Assembly (NCBI GenBank): GCA_025024175.1
Contig: QCXZ01000041.1
Location: 119,786 to 183,785, forward strand
Length of the DNA stretch: 64,000 bases
Source of the DNA: Rhyzopertha dominica
Lineage: Eukaryota > Arthropoda > Insecta > Coleoptera > Bostrichidae
Reading direction: 5' to 3'
Positions 40,101 through 47,882 of this stretch are shown in pieces. The position numbers and the translations under genes are program-made. The stretch's first letter is position 1. Each line of letters begins with the position of its first letter. The notes under the pieces were generated by a model that did no database searches, was not told the DNA's origin, and saw only the letters and a list, made by a program, of their open reading frames with translations.

Positions 40101-43100
40101 CAATATGCGTTTATATTCGAAAGCAGATATTGGTAAACGTTTCAACTTCTTTTTACTCTTCCTTTCGTTTATTATAGGAAACAAAACACGTATGCATCTA
40201 CTCTTCTTAAAGATCTTTTTGTGGTTTTAAAGAACTTCTTTAAGTTCTGGAAAAGGGAAATGGAAAGAAAATTGCTGGCAAGGAATCACGCACATGTTCT
40301 TAGGAAGAATGACAATAGACGTCTACATCAGAGTTATTTCTATTTTGTAATCTGTTTTTTTTTCTATCTTGCAAATTAACTTTCTAAAGAAATAATGGGG
40401 AAAACGATCATTACACTTATAAAAGTTAGTAGTTGGGCAAGGATAATAGGGGTCTTCGAGCACTAACAACTTCTGATTAATAGCTTGTCAGTCAAATTCT
40501 TATCTAATTTACTGTTCTCGGTTATCTCTGGAAAATGGGCGTGTACATAAAGCCATGTGGAGTTCAGTTGATTAGATAATTGAATTTGAATTGTCATCCA
40601 TCAGTGTGGTTGTCGATCTTAATCCACTCCAACGACATGAGCACCAATAAGTCTAGCGGCGAAAAACCAGACGCATCAAACTATGCGATTCCTAAAATTC
40701 GTGAATTGGATGTAATAGGTACGACTCCGTTTTAATTGTTTAACTGTTTATTTCCTTTGATGTGTAGGCCATTATGGCAAAAACTGAATAGAGAATAGTA
40801 GCTACTTTCGGAGTTACTCGCTTCGGAATCGAAGGAATCACGTTTTATTCGTTTCGCACTGTTAGTAAGTACAGCTCAATAACTCCTAAAATGGGTAAGA
40901 CTCTTTTTTCATTCTTTACCCGTTTATTTCTTCTGATGTGTAGGCCATTATGGCAAAAACTGAATAAAAAATAATAGCTGCTTTCGGAGTTACTCGCTTC
41001 GGAATCAAAGGAATCACGTTTTATTCGTTTCGCACTGTTAGTGAGTACAGATCAACAACTCGTAAAGTAGGTAAGAGCCTTTCTTCATTCTTCTGACGTT
41101 TTATTCCTTTTGATGTTGGTCATTATGGCAAAAATGAAAAACAGACATACCTACGCGGTCATCTAAAACTTTATGATATCAAAAAATGAAAATACCCGAT
41201 TTGATGCATCCCCCCTTTTTCTGTCTAATTTGACTGGCCCAATAAGAACTCCCATGGAGTGGCCGCCGCCGTCTCCGCCGCGCCGATTTTACTCAAAAAT
41301 CTATGACGTCGCCTGGTCCAAGCCGAGCCCGCCTGCTCATCGCAGTAGGAGCGTACTCTCGCCCCTTCAACCAGCATGACGTCGTTCTATATACTATACG
41401 TTCTACTAGGTCATGGTCGGCATTCTCATTTCCACACGCCGCCGTCGCCGAGTCTCTCACTGCGTTCAACCGCCGTTCGCACGGCTCACTGGCCGACTCC
41501 AAGTGCAACAAGCCCAAATAGTCGAACGCTGTGTGTGTGTACACTCTACTGCACGTGACGATACAGTCAATGACATTCGAAATGACGGCGGAATCGCATC
41601 AACCAGACGACCAGTCATCGTCCAGGAAGCTGCGGCGATAACGGAACGCCGATTCGGGTGGAAGGAGCGATGGAGTTCCTGAAGAAATGAGGAAGGAACG
41701 TCCACAATCAGACCACGTGAAGAAGGAGGTCGTTAAAACTCTCTGCAAGCTTCAGAAAGAAAGACAGAAGTGGAAGTTGCCTTCAAATCTTTGAAGAACC
41801 GAAGAAAAATACTAATCTGATACTTCCAAACAACCAGTCGATGTCAACCGGTCAAAGGAAGTTGGAGCTCTTGTGCGAGAAGCAGAAACAGCTAAACTTT
41901 CTATATCTTATCGGAAATATCCTTACACAACTTCCATCGTCTTATAAAGCTATACTGTCAATATCAATTACCCACGTAAAATACAAAAATGACAAGTACA
42001 GGAACCATAATGGGTATTCCCAACATCTCTACGTCTGGTTTTAGAACTAACGATTAGTATACAACGAGACGATTAATATTTTATTTCATACGTAACTACA
42101 CTTATTACAGGTGTTGACGAAATATCAATAATTTTACTTAACATTTCTTTGGGTTTAGAAAATGATAGTGAAAATTTTGGAAAGTATCCATTCAAAACTG
42201 CTCAACTTTATGCATCTTTGTACTACATGATACATGGAGCGCAAATTGGTTCATACAGGGCAGATGTCATTTTAGAAGAGACAATGCCAGAAAAGTTCAA
42301 GAAAGGCAACAATGGAAAACATGAATATGGCTATGATAACATCTGATCCATCAGAGACTTTAAATTAGCATTAACTTTAGAACATATTAACTTAAAACAA
42401 AAAAAAGTTTCAGGGCAAAATTTTGGTATGGTGTACCATTACTGAGGCTTCATTTCGCAACCCTACATTGGGGCTGTTCGTGGCGAAGGGTCTAAATTGC
42501 TTCAATTTCTGAACAGCATCGTGCAGCTGATGAAATAATGTTTTGGCCAAATTTTGCCACGTACCGTTACGTGAGAACACACAAGGGAATAGTATGCGGC
42601 CAACATCAACTTTGTATCAAAAAGAGACGATGTCTGCACCAAGATAGAAGCTTTTAAGTACCACACCTATGCGCTAATTAACAGTAGCTATAATGATTTT
42701 ATCACTGAGCGACGAATTACAACCGATTTAAAACTGCAAATGTTTTGCAAGCGACAATATTGAATTAACGTGTTTGACAAATGCAATGAATAATTAGCAA
42801 ATATGGCAAACAGCCAACATGGAATAGAGACCATCGTCCAGTGAATAACCTATCTTGTTTACAAGTTACAAGGGTAGACAGAATTGAAACAAAAAAATTG
42901 AACAGCATGGTGTACAGACTAGTTAATCGAACTGAAATTGTTGTTTGTAACATTACTGGCACTCTAACAATGCTAAATAAGATTTCTTGACAATACAATA
43001 CGGGATTATAAAAACCTTGTTTTATTGCCTTGCATGCAATTACTACAGACATTTTTACGGTACACACGATGAAATAAATCTATTTATAATGCAAATTGGA

Positions 43101-46100
43101 TTGTTGCATCTTTTTTACTTTTAGAAAAACACGGCTTTTTCTAATGCACCACAAATTCAAAGTTTCACAATTCCTAATTCGTTAACACGTTTATTTGTTA
43201 AATACTGCTATCTGCAGTTTGCCTATTTCTCCATCGATATACGTTTGAATCGTGCGGAGAAATATGAAACTCGCTAAGAACGTTAAAGTGTTGATCAAAC
43301 ATTTGCGCCAGTTAAATGCGGTAGCGATAAAACATTTCTAATTTGTATATTTCCATCTCTGTCGTTGGAGATCAAACATTCGAGCAACGTGGGCGCGTAA
43401 AATCAACGGGAGAAATTTTTATTACATTTAAAAAGATGATGTGGCCTGCTGGGTAAACATACAACATACCGAAATACTCGAACGATTCTCTGAATCTAGC
43501 CGGCATGCAAATTTACACGGCAGGTTTACGTAAGTACCTGATTATACTTATAAATCGTCAATTTAATATAACGAGTTTGGCTATAAAAGCAATACACACG
43601 TCATAGAAAAATAATTTACAGATTCGAGATTATTTGATCGTTAAGTGACTACACCTACTCGTAAATTTTGAAAATCATGTCGTTTCTTGTAGTTTTCCTT
43701 TTTCGTATATCAAGCAAACTCAATGAAAGTGGAGGAGAAGACTTATTGTTGTTTATTTCCAGTATCATTGGTCTTAAAAGTCTAAGTCAACAATTTCCAT
43801 TCAAAATAAAAATCCAGCAAACTCGCGAGTGTTATGGCAACCGCGCAAATTTGGTATAAATTGGGCTTTCTATTTCTATTCAATAGTGTGAGCTATAATC
43901 TAAATGAAGCAAAATGTGGATATCAGTAAATTTCGAAGTAATTTTAATCATCTGAAGGAAGCAATCAAGCCAAACAAATCCAGCCCAAAAAGAAGCTATA
44001 GAACTTTTGTTAGTAAACATAAAAACGTTTTGAATGCCAGGTGTAATAAAACTAATAACTTTATATTTAAGGTTGCTTTGATAATTGGACTTGCAGAATG
44101 TGAAAAAAGAGGGGCACCTTTTTCATATCTGCTTAGCAAGTACAAAGATCAAACACCACCCCTATAATGGGATACCTACATTCAAGATGTCTATTATTTT
44201 TACACAATAAAGTTTTGAATAAAAATCTGCAAAATATATTGTGGACATGCCCATTTTGGGAAATACAAAAACTACTTTGGACCTGTTTTACTGTAAATGT
44301 GTAGAAAAACTTCGTAGTATTAGGTCATAAGAAGGTGCTCTAAGCAATTACTTCAAAAATAAACACAAAACAATACAAGATAACTATACAGCAGATCCAG
44401 AAGATAACAAAGACTAGCTCTGAAACAAGTGAAAAGGGAAAACTTCTCAAGATACCGAAACGTCTTTCTGGTCATCATCATACTGTGAAGAAGTACTCTC
44501 ATGAATGGAACTTGTAAAATGCTTGATATAAACTAACTTTCCACCTGTTTTTATGGCTATATTAAAAATGAGGAGTTAATGTTTTCTGTAGGTGTTTCCA
44601 CGTTTCAGATAAATTATTATTATTAGTTGGTATACCCAAGAAAGAGAAACATAAAAAGATGGTGATGAAAGTGAGATATTATTATTTAAATAAAAGCTAC
44701 ATTCTTCCACGAATTTCACATTTCAGCAATCTTGGCAACACAGTTTATGGAATACCCAAGGGAGTATCTATGTGTATTAAATGTTACATAAGAATCTCAA
44801 ACCGTTTGAGAATTATCTTGCGAACACACACGCCCAAAATGCATTCGAAATTTCAATATAATTTCAAGGATTTCCTCAGTACTGGATTTTTATGTACAAA
44901 ATTTGACCAGTGGTAGACCACTCAGGTTTATTACCCAACTCAGATGAATGCTATACAACACTCTTATAACAAAGGGTAGATTATTGATAACTACTGTTAT
45001 TCTTGTCATGTTTTTCAAAGTAACTATATTTGGCAATGGAGCTATGTACAAAAAAAGGACAATTTGCAAGTGCGGCTGCACGATCTCGGGCTTAACTCNC
45101 TTACTTATTTTGTGGCGTNATATTAAAAATGAGGTGTTAACATCATATTAAGCAGTTGTAATGAAAATATAATGAAACACAGCTTTTCCATGAAATTTAC
45201 TCAATTTCTGAGGAACAGGGGTTCCCCAAAGTTGGGATTACTGGAAGAACCAAGGAGGGTGAGCTCATCGACCATTGCCAGGGGGGTAAAGGATTTTCAC
45301 TATTCTCTAAAACGCATTTTCTTCATGTCAGGAAGGCGTTACACCCCAGATGCTATCCGAAATAGAGATAAAATACCTTTTTTATGGATGAATTTGGAAT
45401 TCAAGTGAATTCTTGAGGATTATAATGGAAGATCGCAGAGAAATAAACCAACTTCTTTGTGTTGTGCTTACAGGTTAAAGGTAATGGAAATACTTTAAAG
45501 TTATGTGAAATTAAATGTGAATTAACAATGACTCAGATGATTAAGCAAAAAATCTAGGTGGCCAGGTTGTTATAGGGGCTTTTGTTTATTCATTTCTCAA
45601 AAATTATGACCCTTAAAGTTGGGGCTTCTGGAACAAAGGGAGTGGGTACTTCATGCTAACGTTCATTCGACTTCAAATTCGTTTTCTTGATATAAAATAA
45701 CGCCAGAAGCTTGTATACACGCCGGATGCACACTGTATTTACTGTCGTGTCGCTGCAGCACGTGCAGTGTCTGGCGGGGGGGCGGAGCCAGAGGGTCCAC
45801 TTCGGTAGGAAGAGACAACTGGTAAAAAAGAGTTAGCCATGACCTTGCTCCACTGCACCTTCCGTGTGTGCACCGGGTCCAAAACAAAATCGCGCATATT
45901 TCAAACGAACCGCTACAACTAACGTTCACACCATGTTGTCAGGCTTTCTCTACTGAATGCACTCAAGGTCATCGACTCCAGCTCGCTTTTTACAACACAA
46001 CACACAAATAAAGGCCGCAATTGTAACATAAATACCTTCAGCCATCCTCCCTGTGCGGTGACCAGCGAGTACAGCAGATACAGGTCGATCTCCTGGCCGT

Positions 46101-46282
46101 TTACCTGGGGGAAGCGCCTGAACGGGGTACTGGAAAGAGACCGTTAAACGTTAGTCATGGGGGCCATCTTCGCTCGGCGGCGGGACTTACCCTTTGGCCT
46201 CGTGAAAGTGCTGGAGGTCCCTGAGGAAGCCCTCGCGCTCCTTCGCGTACACGTCGTCGTCTTTCCCAAGAATTTTGGCCAT
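13164..46282 (-). CDS. Bap170: Bap170/ARID2, AT-rich interaction domain subunit of the PBAP (PBAF) SWI/SNF remodeller
   Basis: Nuclear DNA-binding subunit that distinguishes the PBAP/PBAF remodelling complex. Coding exons, 5' to 3': 46282-46191, 46129-46036, 34045-33948, 33685-33534, 26840-26622, 26559-25381, 22197-21942, 21794-21443, 21243-21052, 19940-19619, 19560-19066, 18313-17979, 16276-15735, 15144-14979, 14891-14727, 14600-14526, 13423-13332, 13278-13164. All joins have AG/GT and matching phases and sum to 1646 aa, as expected for the family. Exons 1-4 give the ARID (roughly residues 10-125). Exons 5-6 give the armadillo-like region (NEQDFAINVCTLLSN, GQRVLQVATILRNLSF). Exon 7 gives the RFX-type winged helix (FALAWLRATYEP to HFPRCVR, about 645-697). 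Exons 8-13 are Gln/Thr/Val/Pro-rich linker. The exon 13/14 join gives two C2H2 fingers (CEWGEC; CQWDRC with THLYDKHC, about 1436-1498). Exons 17-18 give the conserved C-terminal helix block (GPVTKSIRLTASLILRNL). It is head to head with ZNF593. Only the use of alternative exons is uncertain. Confidence 0.95.
13991..14125. repeat. Short foldback/direct repeat in the Bap170 intron between exons 16 and 17
   Basis: taataagatgta(tactgta)cagtcactaaatata at 13991 is repeated as taataagatgtacagtcgctaaatata at about 14096. Between them lies the inverted form tgtatttagtgactgta at about 14081. This looks like a small miniature-transposon remnant. Confidence 0.5.
16681..16950. mobile_element. Non-autonomous DNA transposon (MITE) with 14-bp perfect terminal inverted repeats
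   Basis: Starts ttttttctacagcc (16681-16694) and ends ggctgtagaaaaaa (16937-16950), a perfect inverted pair. It has no coding capacity. Inside, at about 16759-16815, gtgaaaaaatattattttttcac is followed by the inverted gtgaaaaaataatatttttta, so a nested AT-rich hairpin is present. No convincing target duplication was seen. It lies in the Bap170 intron between exons 12 and 13. Confidence 0.65.
16956..17089. repeat. Long imperfect hairpin, 134 bp
   Basis: Arms pair in the order TTTGTATT/AATACAAA, GCGAAAT/ATTTCGC, TTTTAATGGCGCC/GGCGCCATTAAAA, AATGT/ACATT and TTTTAG/CTAAAA, with small internal loops and a loop of about 20 nt containing two direct ggtctcga copies. It sits right beside the 16681-16950 element. 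It could be a foldback transposon, or a transcribed hairpin in a Bap170 intron. Confidence 0.6.
18380..18640 (+). mobile_element. Mariner-type transposase remnant
   Basis: The plus-strand frame reads (H)PPYSPDLAPDDLFLLLFNEV and continues about 60 codons to a stop near 18609. HPPYSPDLAPxDxFLF is the hallmark block around the last catalytic Asp of mariner (DD34D) transposases. The upstream catalytic parts are missing, so this is a 5'-truncated fossil in the Bap170 intron between exons 11 and 12. Confidence 0.75.
19941..21051. other. Bap170 intron, nothing recognised
   Basis: AT-rich intron between exons 9 and 10, without recognisable repeats, transposon proteins or further exons. Confidence 0.6.
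22198..25380. other. Bap170 intron between exons 6 and 7
   Basis: About 3.2 kb, AT-rich. Apart from the Tc1 remnant at about 23810-24060 I see no gene. Short open frames here have no family signature and no supporting splice structure. Confidence 0.6.
23810..24060 (-). mobile_element. Tc1-type transposase C-terminal remnant
   Basis: The minus strand reads QRPAQxPYLNPKENLWEEV followed by PNKQSLIDKINKVCASLP, then LILSMPHRFQKVIANNGYP. This is the conserved end of Tc1 transposases (the WPxxSPxLNPxENxW block with the last catalytic Glu/Asp, then SMPxRxxxVIxxxG). Several N positions and frame changes are present, so it is inactive. Confidence 0.8.
27960..28700 (+). mobile_element. Non-LTR retrotransposon (Jockey/CR1-like) 3' fragment
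   Basis: Encodes the end of the reverse-transcriptase ORF in pieces: MRLITKTIKSSRLLILSNIA, then PPEIRRQFATYKAWQKYRSA, later PGTDLPRRSWVTLN split across frames. The fragment at 61140-62640 is a second, longer copy of the same family, and the two share the 3' tail gagatctcttatcgttgaatgaaa. This copy lacks an internal piece upstream of gacactcagttaaatactg that the other retains. It is 5'-truncated and frameshifted, so dead. Confidence 0.85.
28840..29335. promoter_or_regulatory. CpG-rich island in a Bap170 intron
   Basis: A sharply GC- and CpG-rich block (ggcggcggcgtcaattg, gcggcggcggcggcggccg, cgccgccgccgcctgtatcc, cacgcgcgcgggggccc) in AT-rich intron sequence. Open frames on both strands are probably composition effects. 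It could be an enhancer, an alternative promoter or an old insertion; no decisive motif was found. Confidence 0.35.
29425..30556 (+). mobile_element. Penelope-like retroelement remnant (family A, copy 1): RT 3' part plus GIY-YIG endonuclease
   Basis: Begins inside the reverse transcriptase: FWTRYVDDSFCIWTG carries the YVDD catalytic box. It continues through the thumb (KESFEKELTTIKQIAFNNGYDT) and, at about 30075-30130, reads NGIYQIKCMQCDMIYIGQSG, the GIY and YIG motifs of the endonuclease that typifies Penelope-like elements. It ends with a 49-nt terminal block (30505-30553) shared with the copy at 56786-57722. Multiple stops and frameshifts make it a pseudo-element. It is 5'-truncated just before the YVDD box. 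Confidence 0.88.
30505..30553 (+). ncRNA. Penelope terminal motif resembling a degenerate hammerhead ribozyme
   Basis: GACC-GTTTTA-GGTC forms a 4-bp stem, followed by GAAA, then C-GATC-G and TC. This is the order stem II, GAAA, one-pair stem III and cleavage UC of the minimal type I hammerheads known in Penelope-like elements. Upstream ATAACGCTG can pair with CAGAGTTAT downstream, like stem I. The CUGANGA core is not intact: the nearest match is TTGACAA with an extra base. So activity is doubtful. Confidence 0.35.
31075..31600. promoter_or_regulatory. CpG-rich island in a Bap170 intron
   Basis: GC-rich block with a C9 run after cgatcga near its left end and blocks such as actacgacgccggcgtttctgtcggcgg and atggcggcggcatgcgagcc. 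Overlapping open frames occur on both strands, without family signature or splice support. Confidence 0.3.
32050..32290 (-). mobile_element. Mariner-like transposase C-terminal remnant, copy 1
   Basis: The minus strand reads NDITLLLKRWQSVLDMQEDY and IERP, matching the mariner transposase end pattern (NGIxxLxxRWxxCIDxxGDYxE). Only the C-terminal part and flank remain. A second copy lies at 58735-58870. Confidence 0.65.
34815..35600 (+). mobile_element. Penelope-like retroelement remnant, family B
   Basis: Plus strand: VNFDVVSLFTKV (RT motif A), LPEHCLKSNYIFWNGNFYEQ (the segment before motif B), then in another frame MENFEEVATNSFHFKPKCWY followed by RYVDDALVIW (YVDD box), then LDNQIYR and KILRKPTNTQTYIYM, the conserved LDxxIxR/YRKPTxTxxY block of Penelope RT. 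Stops and frameshifts run throughout. It differs too much from 29425-30556 to be the same family. Confidence 0.85.
38345..38800. promoter_or_regulatory. CpG-rich island in the 12-kb Bap170 intron
   Basis: CpG-dense block in AT-rich intron (cgtcgtcgatcgacgcaggtcgtcg, gcgcgcgttctccggcc, gcgcgttgcgtg). Open frames exist on both strands, up to about 169 codons, but they are Arg-rich composition products without domains. A regulatory element is the likeliest meaning. Confidence 0.35.
40637..42346 (+). CDS. Candidate nested two-exon gene in Bap170 intron 2 (105 aa, unrecognised)
   Basis: Exon 40637-40718 starts at ATG after CCAACGAC (purine at -3) and reads MSTNKSSGEKPDASNYAIPK then IRELDVI, with a GTACGA donor. 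Exon 42111-42346 follows CTTATTACAG and continues in phase as VDEISIILLNISLGL, later TAQLYASLYYMIHGAQIG, ending in TGA. The product is 105 aa with no signal peptide and no motif I know. It lies opposite Bap170 within its second intron. An ATCAGTGTG initiator-like motif lies about 40 nt upstream of the ATG. The intron contains the 176-bp repeats and a CpG island with CRE-like sites. No poly(A) signal is obvious directly after the stop. A coincidental pairing of sites, or a transposon-derived ORF, is the alternative. Confidence 0.4.
40719..41140. repeat. Tandem repeat, period 176 bp, about 2.4 units
   Basis: The block gtaagact...tttcttctgatgtgtaggccattatggcaaaaactgaata...ttcggagttactcgcttcgg...cgtttcgcactgtta recurs. 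Donor-like GT at 40719, 40895 and 41071 is spaced exactly 176 bp, and ggccattatgg occurs at 40767 and 40943, with a changed copy at 41118. Each unit has a donor-like left part and a TGTAG or similar acceptor-like end. Confidence 0.8.
41230..41680. promoter_or_regulatory. CpG-rich island with paired CRE-like sites and a TATA-like stretch
   Basis: CpG-rich block starting gtggccgccgccgtctccgccgcgccg. TGACGTC, a CREB/ATF-type core, occurs at 41304 and again at 41378, the second just before ttctatatactatac. CACGTGAC lies near 41553. The combination resembles a promoter or enhancer, possibly for an alternative Bap170 or nested transcript. Confidence 0.4.
45663..45818 (-). other. Candidate alternative terminal exon of Bap170 (51 codons plus stop)
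   Basis: 217 nt downstream of Bap170 exon 2 there is a strong acceptor: a CTAAC branch motif, then a pyrimidine run, then CAG at 45821-45819. From 45818 an open frame runs in the same phase (0) as the end of exon 2, encodes LSLPTEVDPLAPPPRQ onward to NEFEVE and stops at TGA. An AATAAA lies roughly 75 nt beyond. Spliced to exon 2 it would give about 113 residues holding only the first half of the ARID. I do not recognise the tail. The alternative is a chance acceptor or an exon of some other transcript. Confidence 0.4.
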
Positions 46283-47367
46283 GGCAGCGCAAAACCCTTG
46301 TTTACGGCACTGCACGTGTCAGTAGGCAACATTGATGCACGGGAACATGACCGATAGCGTTTTTGCCGAGACGCTGATCGCCGCGAGATTATCAAACGGC
46401 CCCGACGTCGTATTGTTCACCTCCCGCACCAGGGATGTTCGCACACATACACATAGGCAGTCGGGCAGTTGGCGACTCCCTGCGCTACGGCGACGTTGCA
46501 CACACTCTGGACCCAATAATGCGCAGAACTGCTGCACCCGCGGACATAGCTCGAACGTTTTTCAAGAAACACGCTACGTTGGCGCCGATAGCACAGATTG
46601 CAGGCGTTTAAACGAGACGATTTTGGGGTTTTCACGTGAAAATCGACACAACGAACTTTGCCGTGTTAACCCATGATGCTTGACAACCCATTACAACATG
46701 GCTGCCGGCTGCGAGTTATTATAAGGCGCGAAAGGAGGGCTTTTATTGCTTGTTTACGTTAGACACACGAACGAAACACCAGACACACGTACACCAGACA
46801 ATTTTTCATAAAACCCACGACGGTATTCACGGTTTTCCCGTCTAACGTGCACCAAACAGGTCAATAATAAAAATTCACAAACTTTTGACAATGTAAAATT
46901 ACAGTTCAAATGATCGTTCTTCTGCTCCGCCTCCTTGCGGCGCTAACGGAAAACTGCCGACTCCGTAAGCACGGTCGGTAATGTCACTCGCGACTCATGT
47001 TTATCGACCCGCGTATAATTGGTTGCATAATGCCTTGTATATCTAAAGAACGGAAAAGCATTTCTTATTTATATTTCAAATAGAATAGTTAATTATTATA
47101 TAATCAATCGATAACACAAATAAGTCATGTTGTTTTAAGTAATGGTCTACGGACGACCGGTGGATGTCGAGATAGTTTGAATGTTTCCCCGCAGATAGCG
47201 CCAGCTCACGGATACGTCAAATGTCATTTGATTTACATGTCAACTGTCAACATCAATGTCATTATTGTAGGTTATGTATTGTGGCATGTTCCAGTTTTAA
47301 ATTCCATCATACTCCACGTGAGTTTCTTTTTGGTTTTATATACCTCCTACTAATTCCTTTTCGATAA
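46283..47367. promoter_or_regulatory. Probable bidirectional promoter region between Bap170 and ZNF593
   Basis: The start codons of the two divergent genes are 1085 bp apart. The region holds an ACAACATGGCTGCC motif (YY1-like ATGGC core) near 46692, GC-rich stretches and a cluster of TGTCA pentamers followed by AGGTTATG at 47219-47280, just 5' of ZNF593. Transcription starts are not directly visible. An open frame at 46332-46676 looks accidental. Confidence 0.6.
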
Positions 47368-47882
47368 ATGGTATATAAAAGAAAGAAGTATCATTACGGT
47401 GATACTCATTTAAAGAAGAAATGGAGAACCAAACGTCGAACTAAAGATTTGGATGAGGTACAACTGGTTTATTTGAGTGACAAAATTACTTTACTGTGCC
47501 TTTTCACATGAATTACTGTTTCTAATCGTTCAATTATTATTACTAGATCGACGAGGACTTAAAGCCGGAAAATGCCGAGACGTTATTGAACCAGGAAGTG
47601 GATTTGGACAAACCGGGTAGTGCCCAACATTACTGCCTCCACTGTGCGAGGTACTTCATCAGCGAACAAGCCCTGCAGGACCATTTCAAGACCAAGGTTC
47701 ACAAACGCAGACTGAAGGCGCTTGAATTGGAACCTTACACGATTGAAGAATCAGAACGTGCGGCAGGACTTGGAAATTACAAAGCGCCGACGAAACGCAA
47801 GATAGAGACGCAAACGGCCGTTACGGAAAGTTGTATGGAAGTGGCGGAAGTGAAAAAGTTTAAAATCGATGAAAATGTTTAA
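47368..47882 (+). CDS. ZNF593: ZNF593/Bud20-type C2H2 zinc-finger ribosome-biogenesis protein
   Basis: Exons 47368-47457 (GTACAA donor) and 47547-47882 (TACTAG acceptor, TAA stop) encode 141 aa. The N-terminus [19 protein letters not shown], then [11 protein letters not shown], is the conserved basic leader of this family. The single finger is C60-x2-C63-x12-H76-x5-H82 ([11 protein letters not shown]...[15 protein letters not shown]), with the family's long helix, followed by [17 protein letters not shown]. Family members shuttle with pre-60S ribosomes. The last 14 nt of the frame overlap the SLIMP start, so one transcript probably carries both. Its promoter region is shared with Bap170. Confidence 0.95.

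Larger units (their letters stand above)
34046..46035. other. 12-kb Bap170 intron between exons 2 and 3
   Basis: Interrupts the ARID coding sequence. It holds a Penelope-like relic (34815-35600), two CpG-rich islands, the candidate nested gene at 40637-42346, a 176-bp tandem repeat and the candidate alternative terminal exon. In 35610-38340, 38810-40600 and 42350-45660 I recognise no gene or element. Confidence 0.75.

Noticed and set aside
43904..44167. 87-codon plus-strand frame in the 12-kb intron
   Set aside because: Lys/Asn-rich, no motif, no poly(A) or splice support; not distinguishable from chance.
46332..46676. 114-codon plus-strand frame in the Bap170/ZNF593 promoter region
   Set aside because: No domain and no splice structure, and it overlaps the Bap170 5' leader on the other strand; treated as accidental.
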